A DNA stretch of 64,000 nt from Corynebacterium sp. (lineage in GTDB: Bacteria > Actinomycetota > Actinomycetes > Mycobacteriales > Mycobacteriaceae). The translations under genes and the position numbers were made by a program. This document shows, piece after piece, positions 41,245 through 50,339 of the stretch. The notes under the pieces are model-generated. The model did not search any database, was not told the origin of the DNA, and saw only the letters and a program-made list of their open reading frames with translations. The DNA lies in contig NZ_JASLIP010000008.1 in the NCBI RefSeq assembly GCF_030152825.1, positions 8,621 to 72,620 on the forward strand, given 5' to 3'. The first letter of the stretch is position 1. Each line of letters opens with the position of its first letter.

Positions 41245-42819
41245 ATGAGCACTGAGAAGCTGTTCGACCCAGCCGCCTCGCCCCTGCTGAAGGGCGTCCA
41301 CAACAACGACGATGCTGTGGCGTCGCTGTTCATCGATGGCCAGTGGCAGTCTGCCGCCGACGGCGAGACCCGCACCATTATCAACCCGGCGGACGGCTCG
41401 GAGGTCGGTATCGTCTCCGAGGCGAGCGAGAAGGACACGGTCCGCGCGATCGAGGTCGCCCGCCGCACCTTCGACGCCGGTGAGTGGCGCGCCGTTCCAG
41501 CCGTGGAGCGGGGCAAGATCCTGGTCAAGGTCGCTGGCTTGATCCGCGAGAATAAGGACGAGTTCGCCCGCGCTGAGGCCGCCGACACCGGTAAGCGCCT
41601 CCCCGAGGCCGAGGCCGATATGGACGACATCGCGGCCTCCTTCGACTACTTCGGCACCCTCGCCGGCCACGCCGCCGGACGCGTGGTCGACGCCGGTGAT
41701 CCGGGCGTCCGCTCGCGCATCGACGCCGAGCCTGTCGGTGTGTGTGGCCTGATCACCCCGTGGAACTACCCGCTGCTGCAGGTGGCCTGGAAGGTCGCCC
41801 CGGCGCTCGCCGCGGGCAACACCTTCGTCCTCAAGCAGGCAGAGCTCACTCCGCACACCGCGATGATGCTCATGACCGTGCTGACCGAGGCTGGCGTGCC
41901 GGCCGGCGTGGCGAACCTCATCACCGGCGCTGGTGCTACTGCCGGCAACCCGCTGTCCACCCACCCGGACGTGGACATGGTCTCCTTCACCGGTGGCCTC
42001 GTGACCGGAAAGCTCGTCGCCAAGCAGGCGGCGGAGACCGTCAAGCGTGTGGCCCTCGAGCTGGGCGGCAAGAACCCGAACGTCATCTTCGCCGACGCAG
42101 ACTTCGACGCCGCGGTGGACAACGCCCTTAACGGTGGCTTCGTCCACTCCGGGCAGGTCTGCTCCGCGGGCGCCCGCATCATCGTCGAGGAATCTATCCA
42201 CGAGAAGTTCGTCGACGAGCTCGTGCGCCGTACGGAGGCCATCAAGCTGGGCGGGCCACTCGACGAGGCCGCTGAGACCGGCGCCCTCATCTCTGCCGAG
42301 CACCGCGACAAGGTGGCAGCCTACGTCGATCGCGCCCGTGAGCAGGGCGCGGATATCCGCACCGGCGGCAAGATCGCCGATGAGGCGGATAACGACGGAC
42401 CGCACGGCACCGGTAACACCGACCTGTCGAAGGGCTACTTCTACCTGCCGACCGTCATCGACGGCGCCACCCGGGAGATGGACTGCGTGTACGACGAGGC
42501 CTTCGGTCCGGTCGTCACGGTGGAAACCTTCCGCACCGAGGATGAAGCGGTCGAGATCGCCAATGACACGGAGTATGGCCTCGCCGGCGCCGTGTGGACC
42601 AGCGACGCCGGTAAGGCAGAGCGAGTCACCGCGCGCCTGCGCCACGGCACAATCTGGATCAACGACTTCCACCCATACCTGCCGCAGGCAGAGTGGGGCG
42701 GCATGAAGCAGTCGGGTAATGGCCGCGAGCTGGGACCGACCGGCCTTGCTGAGTACCAGGAGCAGAAGCACGTTTACCACAACATCGCGCCTGCGGTGAC
42801 CGGCTGGTTCCAGGGCTAA
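41245..42819 (+). CDS. betB: Betaine-aldehyde dehydrogenase
   Basis: A 524-residue aldehyde dehydrogenase oxidising betaine aldehyde to glycine betaine with NAD(P)+. The general base Glu272 is in LELGGKNPN and the nucleophile Cys306 in SGQVCSAGAR; GLITPWNYPLLQVAWK is the conserved cofactor-binding block. ATG 41245 follows AAAGGAAA. It lies 38 nt after the first BCCT gene, likely the same transcript, and together with betA completes the choline-to-betaine route. Confidence 0.93.
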   Translation: MSTEKLFDPAASPLLKGVHNNDDAVASLFIDGQWQSAADGETRTIINPADGSEVGIVSEASEKDTVRAIEVARRTFDAGEWRAVPAVERGKILVKVAGLIRENKDEFARAEAADTGKRLPEAEADMDDIAASFDYFGTLAGHAAGRVVDAGDPGVRSRIDAEPVGVCGLITPWNYPLLQVAWKVAPALAAGNTFVLKQAELTPHTAMMLMTVLTEAGVPAGVANLITGAGATAGNPLSTHPDVDMVSFTGGLVTGKLVAKQAAETVKRVALELGGKNPNVIFADADFDAAVDNALNGGFVHSGQVCSAGARIIVEESIHEKFVDELVRRTEAIKLGGPLDEAAETGALISAEHRDKVAAYVDRAREQGADIRTGGKIADEADNDGPHGTGNTDLSKGYFYLPTVIDGATREMDCVYDEAFGPVVTVETFRTEDEAVEIANDTEYGLAGAVWTSDAGKAERVTARLRHGTIWINDFHPYLPQAEWGGMKQSGNGRELGPTGLAEYQEQKHVYHNIAPAVTGWFQG

Positions 42820-42862
42820 GGCTCTGCTCAGAACCTCAAAGACTCCTGCGGAAAACCTGAGA

Positions 42863-42878
42863 CTCCACTACGGTGGAG
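42863..42878 (+). terminator. Small hairpin between betB and the second BCCT gene
   Basis: CTCCAC (42863-42868), loop TACG, GTGGAG (42873-42878): a UNCG-type loop on a 6-bp stem. It has no T-run, so it may be an attenuator or mRNA-stability element. Confidence 0.35.
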
Positions 42879-42932
42879 GAGTGGTATAGCGCACATTTGC
42901 GCGGACCTAAGGATTTCTCCAAGGAGTCAGGA

Positions 42933-45119
42933 ATGGCAGATTCTGCACGCACAGCGGCGGGGAGCGAGTCTTCAGCCAAGCAAACGGGTGCCTCGCGTAT
43001 CCGAACTTTGCTGGGTAAGCCCACCCCTGCCGCGGCAAAAATGAAGAAAGATGACCAGGCCAACTGGCCCGTCATCATCATCACCCTGGTGGTCACGGTC
43101 GCCGTCGCAATCTGGGCGGCCGCCGGGGCCGAGAGCTTCGACAAGATCGTCGGCGGCACGGCCAGCTGGCTGACCGGAAACCTCGGGTGGTTGTACGTCG
43201 CCGTCGTGGCGATCACCCTGATCTTCATGATCTGGCTTGCCGCCTCCAAGGCCGGCAACATCCGTCTGGGGCCCGATCACTCGCGCCCGCAATACTCCCT
43301 CTTCTCCTGGTCCGCGATGCTCTTTGCCGCGGGTATCGGCATCGGAATCCTGTTCTACTCCGTCGCCGAGCCGCTGGCCCAGTACGCCAACCCGCCGGTC
43401 GGCCCGGGCGAGACCGAGGAGGCCATGAAGGAGGCCGTGCTGTGGACCCTATTCCACTACGGCATCTCCGGCTGGGGGCTCTACGCCCTGATGGGACTGG
43501 CCTTCGGCTACTACGCCTACCGCCTCAACATGCCGCTGGCGATCCGCAGCGCCCTGTACCCGCTGATCGGGAAGCGAATCCACGGGCCCATCGGCGATGC
43601 GGTCGATATCGCCGCCCTGCTGGGCACCGTCTTCGGCGTCGCCGCCTCGCTGGGTATCGGCGTGGTGCAGCTGAACTTCGGCCTGAACCTCGTCTTCGAC
43701 CTGCCCGAGGGCAAGGCCATGCAAATCGCGCTGGTGGTGCTGGCCGTCGCCGCGGCCACCCTTTCCGCCGTGTCGGGCGTGGATAAGGGCATTAAGCGCC
43801 TCTCGGAGTGGAACGTCTACCTCGCCGTCGCGCTGCTCGTCATCGTCGTCGCTGGTGGCCGCACCGGCTGGCTCTTCGACTCCCTCGTGAAGAACATGGG
43901 TGACTACCTGACCACCCTGCCGCGCTGGACCTTCGAGACCTTCTCCTACACGACCACCCCGGCCTCCACCCAGGAGTGGATGGCCAACTGGACCCTGTTC
44001 TTCTGGGCCTGGTGGGTTGCCTGGGCTCCGTTCGTTGGCCTGTTCCTGGCCCGCATTTCCCGCGGCCGCACCTTCCGCCAGTTCATCGTCGGCACCCTGC
44101 TGGTCCCATTCCTGTTCCTGGCGCTGTGGGCGTCCTTCCTGGGCAATATGGCCCTCGACCGCGTCGTCAACAACGGCGACCGCGACCTGCTGGAACAGAC
44201 CGTCAACTCGCCTGAGCGTGGCTTCTACATGGTGCTGCAAGGCCTGCCGTGGCCGACGCTGGCGCTGGTGCTGGCGATGATTGTCGGCCTGCTGTTCTTC
44301 GTTACTTCCGCGGACTCCGGTGCGCTGGTTATGGCGAAATTCTCCTCCCGATCCACCGACCCGGCGGCCGACGGCGCGGTGTGGCTCCGTGTGCTGTGGT
44401 CTGTTGCCGTTGCTGTGCTGACTGTCGCGATGCTGCAGGTCGACGGCATCGGCACCCTGCAGATGGCAACCCTGATCATGGGCTTGCCGTTCATGATCGT
44501 GGTCTTCCTCATCATGGCTGGGTTGGTGCTCTCAGTCAGACAAGAGGTCCTGCAGATGGACTCCCGTGCAGTCGCCCTCCACGGCGCGATCTCCGGGCGC
44601 ACGGATAGCCAGCATGGCGATTGGCGTACCCGCGTGGAACGCGTCGGTACTTGGCCGACCGCTGAGCAGTCGCAGTCCTTCATCATGGAGGTCGCCAAGC
44701 CGGCTCTGAAGGACGTCACCGAGGAGCTGATGAACAATGGCCACGAGGCAACGCTGACCACGGTGGCCGACGAGCACACCGGCATCAACCAGCTCGACCT
44801 GTTCGTCACCTTCAAGGGCGACCCGGACTTCCGCTACCAGCTCTACCCAATCGAGGAGCGCCTGCCGAAGTTCGCCCGGCGCGGCAGCCACGGCGCGAAT
44901 TACTACCGCGTCGAGGTTTTCGGGATCAACGGCTCCCTGGGCTATGACGTCTTCGGCTACACCCGCGAGCAGATCATCGCGAACGTGCTGGACCTGTTCG
45001 AACGCCACATGGAGTACCTGCACATGCAGCGGAACCAGCCAGGCGAGACCGACCTCTCGGCCTACAACACTGAGATCCCGGAGTGGCAGGAGGACTTCGG
45101 CGAGAACCACGCCGACTAA
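42933..45119 (+). CDS. BCCT-family transporter (copy 2)
   Basis: A 728-residue paralogue of the carrier upstream of betB, sharing the full architecture: 12 helices, WAWWVAWAPFVGLFLARISRGRT, and the long C-terminal cytosolic domain (FIMEVAKPALKDVTEELMN..., FRYQLYPIEERLPKF). ATG 42933 is chosen because AAGGAG lies 6 nt upstream; an extension to 42873 is possible but unsupported. It closes the bet island. The substrate is probably choline or betaine; the two copies may differ in affinity or osmotic control. Confidence 0.9.
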   Translation: MADSARTAAGSESSAKQTGASRIRTLLGKPTPAAAKMKKDDQANWPVIIITLVVTVAVAIWAAAGAESFDKIVGGTASWLTGNLGWLYVAVVAITLIFMIWLAASKAGNIRLGPDHSRPQYSLFSWSAMLFAAGIGIGILFYSVAEPLAQYANPPVGPGETEEAMKEAVLWTLFHYGISGWGLYALMGLAFGYYAYRLNMPLAIRSALYPLIGKRIHGPIGDAVDIAALLGTVFGVAASLGIGVVQLNFGLNLVFDLPEGKAMQIALVVLAVAAATLSAVSGVDKGIKRLSEWNVYLAVALLVIVVAGGRTGWLFDSLVKNMGDYLTTLPRWTFETFSYTTTPASTQEWMANWTLFFWAWWVAWAPFVGLFLARISRGRTFRQFIVGTLLVPFLFLALWASFLGNMALDRVVNNGDRDLLEQTVNSPERGFYMVLQGLPWPTLALVLAMIVGLLFFVTSADSGALVMAKFSSRSTDPAADGAVWLRVLWSVAVAVLTVAMLQVDGIGTLQMATLIMGLPFMIVVFLIMAGLVLSVRQEVLQMDSRAVALHGAISGRTDSQHGDWRTRVERVGTWPTAEQSQSFIMEVAKPALKDVTEELMNNGHEATLTTVADEHTGINQLDLFVTFKGDPDFRYQLYPIEERLPKFARRGSHGANYYRVEVFGINGSLGYDVFGYTREQIIANVLDLFERHMEYLHMQRNQPGETDLSAYNTEIPEWQEDFGENHAD
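43498..43552 (+). repeat. 55-nt identical segment shared by the two BCCT genes (copy 2)
   Basis: Identical to 39573-39627, in the equivalent place of the paralogue. Confidence 0.85.
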
Positions 45120-45129
45120 AAAGCGCCTC

Positions 45130-45165
45130 GCACCAGTCCCGGCTCGATCCGGGTGATCCTGGTGC
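45130..45165 (+). terminator. Hairpin after the second BCCT gene
   Basis: GCACCAG (45130-45136) pairs with CTGGTGC (45159-45165), and inside them CCCGG (45138-45142) with CCGGG (45149-45153). No T-run follows. Confidence 0.5.
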
Positions 45166-45186
45166 AAGCCGGTACAGCCCGGCACC

Positions 45187-45192
45187 TACAAT
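45187..45192 (+). promoter_or_regulatory. Predicted -10 of tex (leaderless)
   Basis: TACAAT ends 7 nt before ATG 45200. Confidence 0.6.
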
Positions 45193-45199
45193 GGCTTAA

Positions 45200-47563
45200 A
45201 TGATCGCAGAGATTCTAGCCGAGGAACTAGGTGCCGGGCTGTCGCACGTCCAGGCCACCATCGCCCTGCTCGACGAGGGCAACACGGTTCCCTTCATCGC
45301 CCGCTACCGCAAAGAGATCACCGGCGGGATGGATGATTCCCAGATCCGCCAGCTGGAAACCCGCCTCAACTACCTGCGGGAGCTGGGGGAGCGCAAGGAG
45401 ACCATCCTCAAGGCCATCAAGGAGCAGGGCAAACTCACCGAAGAGCTCGCCGCCGAGATCCGCGCCGTGCAGACGAAGTCCCGCCTCGAGGACCTGTACC
45501 TGCCATATAAGAAGACCCGCAAGACCAAGGCCACCATCGCTCGGGATGCTGGGCTGGAGCCACTCGCAGATACGCTGCTGGCGCCCGGGGTCGCCGAGGA
45601 CCCGGCGAGCATCGCCGAGAGCTACCTCTGCGAGGGATTCGAAGACACCAAAGCAGCACTGGCCGGGGCACGCGCCATCGTCGTCGAGCGAATCGCCACG
45701 GATGCGGACCTGGTTGGCGAAGTCCGCGAGGAGTTCTTCAACCGAGGCGTCGCCGAGGTCGGCGTCGTCGATGGGAAGGAAGCGGAAGGGGCGAAGTACC
45801 GGGACTACTTCGACTTCTCCGAGCCACTCGACAAGCTCCCCAGCCACCGGATCCTCGCCATCCTGCGCGGCGAGAGCGAGGGTGTGCTACGCGTGAACCT
45901 CACGGGAGGGGAGGAGGACGAGTTCTACCAGGGGATCATCGCCGACCGGCTGGACCTTGAGCCACAGGGGGATGCGGCCGATAAGTTCCGCGCCGAGTGC
46001 GTCCGCTTCGGCTGGCGCACCAAGCTCGCCGTCAGCTCCGCCGTGGACGCCCGGGTGAAGCTCAAGGAGAGGGCCGACGCCTCCGCCGTGGACGTCTTCG
46101 CGAAGAACCTGCGCGACCTCCTGCTCGCCGCACCCGCCGGCCAGCGAGCCACCCTGGGCCTGGACCCCGGATACCGCAACGGCGTGAAGTGCGCGGTGGT
46201 GGATGCCACCGGCAAGGTCGTGGACACCATCATCGTCTACCCGCACTCCGGGGCCGCGAAGTGGGAGCAGGCCCGCACCCAACTTGCGGGTCTGGTCGCC
46301 GAGCACGGCGTCGAACTGCTCGCGGTGGGTAACGGGACGGCCAGCCGCGAGACCGAGAAGCTCGCCCGCGAGATTGCCGATCTCATCGCCGAGGCCGGCG
46401 GGAAGCGCCCGACCTCGGTCATCGTCAGCGAGGCAGGGGCCTCCGTCTACTCGGCCTCCGAAGTCGCGTCGCGGGAGTTCCCGGACATGGACGTCTCCCT
46501 GCGCGGCGCGGTCTCGATCGCCCGGCGCCTGCAGGATCCGCTGGCCGAGCTGGTGAAGATCGACCCGAAGTCCATCGGGGTGGGGCAGTACCAGCACGAC
46601 GTCAACCAGAGCTGGCTGACCCACTCCCTGGACTCTGTGGTCGAGGATGCCGTGAACTCGGTGGGTGTGGACGTTAACTCCGCCAGTGCCGAGCTACTCG
46701 AGCGGGTCGCGGGGATCACCAAGACGGTGGCGGAGAACATCGTCACGCACAGGCACGACAACGGCGCCTTCCGCTCCCGCAAGGAGCTGCTGACGGTGCC
46801 GCGCCTGGGCCCACGCGCCTTCGAGCAGTCCGCGGGCTTCCTCCGCATCCACGACGGGGAGGATCCGTTGGACGCCTCCGCGGTTCACCCGGAGGCCTAC
46901 AGCCTGGTGCGCTCCATCACGGAGGACACCGGTGTGGCGGTGCCGCAGCTGATCGGCAACTCCGCGGTGCTGACGAAGCTGCGTCCGGCGGATTACGCGA
47001 ACGAGACTTTCGGTGTGCCGACGGTGCGCGATGTGCTGGCAGAGCTGGATAAGCCAGGCCGCGACCCACGCCCGAGCTTCAAGACCGCGAGCCTGGCCGA
47101 GGGCGTGGAGAAGGTCTCCGACGTGCGCCCCGGCATGGTGCTGGAGGGCACGGTGACTAATGTGGCCGCCTTCGGCGCCTTCGTCGACATCGGCGTGCAC
47201 CAGGACGGCCTCGTCCACGTCTCCGCGATGGCCGACCGATTCGTCAAGGACCCCCACGAGGTGGTCCACTCCGGTCAGGTGGTCAAGGTGAAGGTGATGG
47301 ACGTCGACGTCGACCGGCAGCGCATCGGCCTGAGCCTGCGCCTGAACGACGAGCCAGGTGGCGAGCAGGGCCCCGGGTCCGGTCGCGCAGGTCGCCGCGA
47401 GGAGGCAGGAGAGAGGGGTGCCCGCGACGGTCGGGGCCGCAAGCGCGGCGGACAGCGCGGCGACAATCGCGGTGGCCAGCGTGGCAAGCGGGGCGGCCAG
47501 CGCGGTGGCGGATCGCCCTCCGGTGGCGCGATGGCCGCTGCTCTCAAGCAGGCCGGCTTCTAG
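45200..47563 (+). CDS. tex: Tex family RNA-binding transcriptional accessory protein
   Basis: A 787-residue multidomain nucleic-acid-binding protein. Order: an N-terminal helical region (FIARYRKEITGGMDD), a YqgF/RNase H-like domain (LGLDPGYRNGVKCAVVDA, about residue 320), a helix-hairpin-helix block (about 490-560) and an S1 RNA-binding domain (GMVLEGTVTNVAAFGAFVDIG, about 645-715). The C-terminus is an Arg/Gly tail with GGQRG repeats (about 730-770), likely RNA-binding. ATG 45200 fits a leaderless start. The role is in transcription and RNA metabolism, inferred from the family. Confidence 0.94.
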   Translation: MIAEILAEELGAGLSHVQATIALLDEGNTVPFIARYRKEITGGMDDSQIRQLETRLNYLRELGERKETILKAIKEQGKLTEELAAEIRAVQTKSRLEDLYLPYKKTRKTKATIARDAGLEPLADTLLAPGVAEDPASIAESYLCEGFEDTKAALAGARAIVVERIATDADLVGEVREEFFNRGVAEVGVVDGKEAEGAKYRDYFDFSEPLDKLPSHRILAILRGESEGVLRVNLTGGEEDEFYQGIIADRLDLEPQGDAADKFRAECVRFGWRTKLAVSSAVDARVKLKERADASAVDVFAKNLRDLLLAAPAGQRATLGLDPGYRNGVKCAVVDATGKVVDTIIVYPHSGAAKWEQARTQLAGLVAEHGVELLAVGNGTASRETEKLAREIADLIAEAGGKRPTSVIVSEAGASVYSASEVASREFPDMDVSLRGAVSIARRLQDPLAELVKIDPKSIGVGQYQHDVNQSWLTHSLDSVVEDAVNSVGVDVNSASAELLERVAGITKTVAENIVTHRHDNGAFRSRKELLTVPRLGPRAFEQSAGFLRIHDGEDPLDASAVHPEAYSLVRSITEDTGVAVPQLIGNSAVLTKLRPADYANETFGVPTVRDVLAELDKPGRDPRPSFKTASLAEGVEKVSDVRPGMVLEGTVTNVAAFGAFVDIGVHQDGLVHVSAMADRFVKDPHEVVHSGQVVKVKVMDVDVDRQRIGLSLRLNDEPGGEQGPGSGRAGRREEAGERGARDGRGRKRGGQRGDNRGGQRGKRGGQRGGGSPSGGAMAAALKQAGF

Positions 47564-47568
47564 CTGGT

Positions 47569-47599
47569 TTGGTTTCTGCCGAATCGGCTGGCATACTAT
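47569..47599 (+). promoter_or_regulatory. Predicted rplS promoter
   Basis: TTGGTT (47569-47574) and TACTAT (47594-47599) are 19 nt apart. This would give a leader of about 85-90 nt before rplS. Confidence 0.4.
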
Positions 47600-47693
47600 C
47601 CGAGTTAACTATGTTCCGGGTACGAACCCGTAGGCGCGATGAGCATCGAAAAGCCGCGAGGATCCTCTATCCAGGCAAGCAAAGGATTAATCC

Positions 47694-48035
47694 ATGCATA
47701 TTCTTGACAAGGTCGATGCAGCACAGCTGCGCGACGATATCCCAGAGTTCCGCGCAGGTGACACCGTCGACGTGCACCTGAAGGTCATCGAGGGCAGCAA
47801 GTCCCGCGTGCAGGTCTTCCGTGGCGTCGTGATCAAGCGCCAGGGCTCCGGCATCCGCGAGACCTTCACCGTCCGCAAGGTCTCCTTCGGCATCGGCGTG
47901 GAGCGCACCATCCCAGTGCACTCCCCGAACATCGACAAGCTCGAGGTTCTGTCCCGCGGTAAGGTCCGTCGCGCGAAGCTGTACTACCTGCGCGATCGCC
48001 ACGGCAAGGCAGCCAAGATCAAGGAGAAGCGCTAA
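47694..48035 (+). CDS. rplS: 50S ribosomal protein L19
   Basis: A 113-residue protein at the 30S-50S interface. It shows the L19 blocks IPEFRAGDTVDVHLKVIEG, FRGVVIKRQGSGIRETFTVRK and GVERTIPVHSPNI. ATG 47694 follows AAAGGAT. A strong terminator follows at 48065. In many bacteria rplS lies directly after trmD; here the bet island and tex intervene. Confidence 0.97.
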   Translation: MHILDKVDAAQLRDDIPEFRAGDTVDVHLKVIEGSKSRVQVFRGVVIKRQGSGIRETFTVRKVSFGIGVERTIPVHSPNIDKLEVLSRGKVRRAKLYYLRDRHGKAAKIKEKR

Positions 48036-48064
48036 TCTGCGCCAGCGCACGATGTGCGCGTGAG

Positions 48065-48100
48065 AGGGGAACGGAAGTCACTTCCGTTCCCCTTTTTCTT
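48065..48100 (+). terminator. Rho-independent terminator after rplS
   Basis: AGGGGAACGGAAG (48065-48077), loop TCA, CTTCCGTTCCCCT (48081-48093), then TTTTCTT. A textbook hairpin. Confidence 0.9.
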
Positions 48101-48160
48101 GCCCGGATGAGGCGGTGACCCCGGGAAGGGAACGTCCCAGTGTCGCAGGTGGCCGCCTGG

Positions 48161-48166
48161 TAGTCT
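48161..48166 (+). promoter_or_regulatory. Predicted -10 of lepB (leaderless)
   Basis: TAGTCT ends 8 nt before GTG 48175. Confidence 0.45.
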
Positions 48167-48174
48167 GAACCCTT

Positions 48175-49068
48175 GTGACTACCGATCCCAAGAAGCACCA
48201 GCCCAACCCCGACGCAGCAGCCCCGCATGCAGGCGGCGCTGCACCTCAGCAGGCGGCAGGTCAAACCGCTGCGCAGCCGGGGGATGGGACAGCACGTGCG
48301 GGGAAGGGCACGGCAACCGAGAATCACAAGGCCACCGGCAAGTCGCAAGATAAGGCCAAGGAGAAGAAGACCTACCCGTGGTGGGTGGAGATGCCCATCA
48401 TCCTGGTTGCCACCATGCTGATTCTTGGCATGTTCAATATCTTCGTCGGCAGGCTCTACCTGATCCCGTCCGAATCCATGGAGCCCACCCTGCACGGCTG
48501 CGAGGGGTGCACGAATGACCGGATCTTCGTCAATAAGCTCGCCTACATCGGCGGAAAAGAGCCGAAGCCGGGTGACGTCGTCGTCTTCGTCGGTGAGGAC
48601 TCCTGGAACACGACCTACGTCTCCCAGCGTTCGGACAATGGGCTGATCAAGGGCCTGCAGAACGCCGGCAGCATGATCGGGATCATCGCCCCGGATGAAA
48701 ACGCCCTGGTCAAGCGAGTCATCGCCACCGGTGGGCAGACTGTCCAGTGCCGCCCCGGCGACCCCGGTGTAATGGTCGACGGCAAGAAGGTGGACGATTC
48801 CTACACGATGAGCCCGTTGGTGAACGCGGTGGACCCGGCAACCGGCTCCGATGCCTGCCAGGGCGAGTACTTCGGCCCCATCACCGTGCCGGATGACCAC
48901 CTGTGGCTGATGGGCGACAACCGCACCAACTCGCTGGACTCCCGCGGCCACGTGGGCGACGAGCACCAGGGCACCATCCCGGTGGAGAACGTGGTGGGTA
49001 AGGTCTCCGCGCGCGTGCTGCCGATCGATCGCATCGGCGGGGTCGCGCACCTGGATATCCAGCAGTAG
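48175..49068 (+). CDS. lepB: Signal peptidase I
   Basis: A 297-residue membrane peptidase removing signal peptides of Sec and Tat substrates. A long Ala/Gln/Lys-rich cytosolic N-terminus (about 68 residues) precedes one transmembrane helix (about 73-92). The catalytic serine is Ser101 in SESMEPTL, and the general base is Lys180 in ALVKRVIATGG. GDNRTNSLDSR is the conserved box E. GTG 48175 fits a leaderless start. rnhB begins 2 nt after the stop, as in related genomes. Confidence 0.95.
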   Translation: MTTDPKKHQPNPDAAAPHAGGAAPQQAAGQTAAQPGDGTARAGKGTATENHKATGKSQDKAKEKKTYPWWVEMPIILVATMLILGMFNIFVGRLYLIPSESMEPTLHGCEGCTNDRIFVNKLAYIGGKEPKPGDVVVFVGEDSWNTTYVSQRSDNGLIKGLQNAGSMIGIIAPDENALVKRVIATGGQTVQCRPGDPGVMVDGKKVDDSYTMSPLVNAVDPATGSDACQGEYFGPITVPDDHLWLMGDNRTNSLDSRGHVGDEHQGTIPVENVVGKVSARVLPIDRIGGVAHLDIQQ

Positions 49069-49070
49069 CC

Positions 49071-49796
49071 ATGGCGCGTCCCACCCCACAGTCGGCTGCG
49101 CGCGCTCGCGGCGCCGAGCTGGTGCAGCAGGCGCTCTCCGAGGGCTATAGCTTCGTCGATGAATACCTGCGATTCCACGGGTCTACCCACGTGGCCGGGG
49201 TGGACGAGGCCGGTCGCGGCGCCTGCTGCGGCCCCATCACCATTGCCTCCTGCGTCCTGCCCGATCATGACGTTCCCGAGCTGGCGGGGCTCAACGACTC
49301 CAAGAAGCTCACCCCGCTACGTCGCGAGAAGCTCTTCGGCGCTATCATTGAGCACGCGGTGGCTTACAAGATCGTCCATATCCCTGCCGCCGAGATCGAC
49401 CAGAAGGGCATCCAGTACGCCAACACCACCGGCATGTACCGCGCCGTTGCGGGACTGTCTGTGGAACCAGACGTGGTCCTCACCGACGCAGTGCACCTGC
49501 CGGAGCTTGAGTGTGAGCACGCGCCGCTGGTCAAGGGGGATGCGCTGTCTCCGGCGATCAGTGCCGCGAGCATCCTGGCGAAGGTCTCCCGGGACCGCCT
49601 GATGGTGGAGATGGACGAGCAGTATCCGGGCTATGGCCTGGCCGGCCACAAGGGCTACGGCACGGCGAAGCATATGGCTGCGGTGCGCCTCCACGGCGCG
49701 TGCCCGGAACACCGTTACACTTACTCCAATGTCGCCACCGCACATGCCGAGTGGACGAGCACACAACCGCGTGAGGAAGGACATCCTGGCCAGTGA
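49071..49796 (+). CDS. rnhB: Ribonuclease HII
   Basis: A 241-residue RNase cleaving RNA in RNA-DNA hybrids and single ribonucleotides. The metal-binding acidic pair is in GVDEAGRGACCGPI (Asp45, Glu46), with further conserved blocks LNDSKKLTPLRREKLF and LTDAVHLP, KGDALSPAISAASILAKVSRD. ATG 49071 lies 2 nt after lepB, and the gene overlaps the next one by GTGA, giving a lepB-rnhB-DUF2469 unit. Confidence 0.95.
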   Translation: MARPTPQSAARARGAELVQQALSEGYSFVDEYLRFHGSTHVAGVDEAGRGACCGPITIASCVLPDHDVPELAGLNDSKKLTPLRREKLFGAIIEHAVAYKIVHIPAAEIDQKGIQYANTTGMYRAVAGLSVEPDVVLTDAVHLPELECEHAPLVKGDALSPAISAASILAKVSRDRLMVEMDEQYPGYGLAGHKGYGTAKHMAAVRLHGACPEHRYTYSNVATAHAEWTSTQPREEGHPGQ

Positions 49797-50101
49797 GCGC
49801 TGAAGAGCTAGACGACTACGAGGCAAACGTTGAGCTGTCGATGTACCGCGAGTACCGCGACGTCGTGAGCCAGTTCTCCTTTGTCGTGGAAACCGAGCGT
49901 CGGTTCTACCTAGCCAATGCGGTGGAGCTCACGCCCCGCAACTCCGGCGGCGAGGTCTACTACGAAATCCGCATGTCGGACGCTTGGGTGTGGGATATGT
50001 ACCGCCCTGCCCGCTTCGTTCGCTACGTTCGCGTGATCACTTATAAGGACGTCAATATCGAGGAGCTCGACAAGCCCGAGCTGCAGCTGCCGGAGCACTA
50101 G
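49793..50101 (+). CDS. DUF2469 family protein
   Basis: A 102-residue small soluble protein strictly linked to rnhB in actinobacteria. It starts MSAEELDDYEANVELSMYRE and contains a VVSQFSFVVETERRFYLAN segment; it is acidic with a beta-rich centre. Function is unknown. GTG 49793 overlaps the rnhB stop by 4 nt, so it is translated from the same mRNA. Confidence 0.9.
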   Translation: MSAEELDDYEANVELSMYREYRDVVSQFSFVVETERRFYLANAVELTPRNSGGEVYYEIRMSDAWVWDMYRPARFVRYVRVITYKDVNIEELDKPELQLPEH

Positions 50102-50144
50102 CCCGGCACCTCCCGCGGGTCTCCTTTTGCTGAGTATCCGGCTG

Positions 50145-50153
50145 TTATCCACA
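50145..50153 (+). promoter_or_regulatory. Consensus DnaA box
   Basis: TTATCCACA is an exact match to the DnaA box. A near match, CTATCCACA, lies at 50163-50171, but that copy is inside a terminator stem-loop and may be coincidental. Confidence 0.4.
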
Positions 50154-50189
50154 CCCCAGCGCCTATCCACAGGCTCCTGGGGTTTTCTT
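50154..50189 (+). terminator. Rho-independent terminator after the DUF2469 gene
   Basis: CCCCAG (50154-50159) pairs with CTGGGG (50177-50182), and inside them GCCT (50161-50164) with AGGC (50171-50174), followed by TTTTCTT. Confidence 0.75.
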
Positions 50190-50339
50190 GTTCCTGCCTT
50201 CTTTTTAGGACGTCAACGCCCTGGCCACCGTGCTTGGCTGGCCTCACACGCTGCCCTGGTACGACAGCTGCGTGGGCAGGGCGAGCGTGAATGACTTTGG
50301 CCACGCGCAGCGGAACAAAACGACAGCGAGGTACGGGGG

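Noticed and set aside
50145..50171. Replication origin
   Set aside because: Only two box-like sequences, no AT-rich unwinding region and no dnaA/dnaN nearby.
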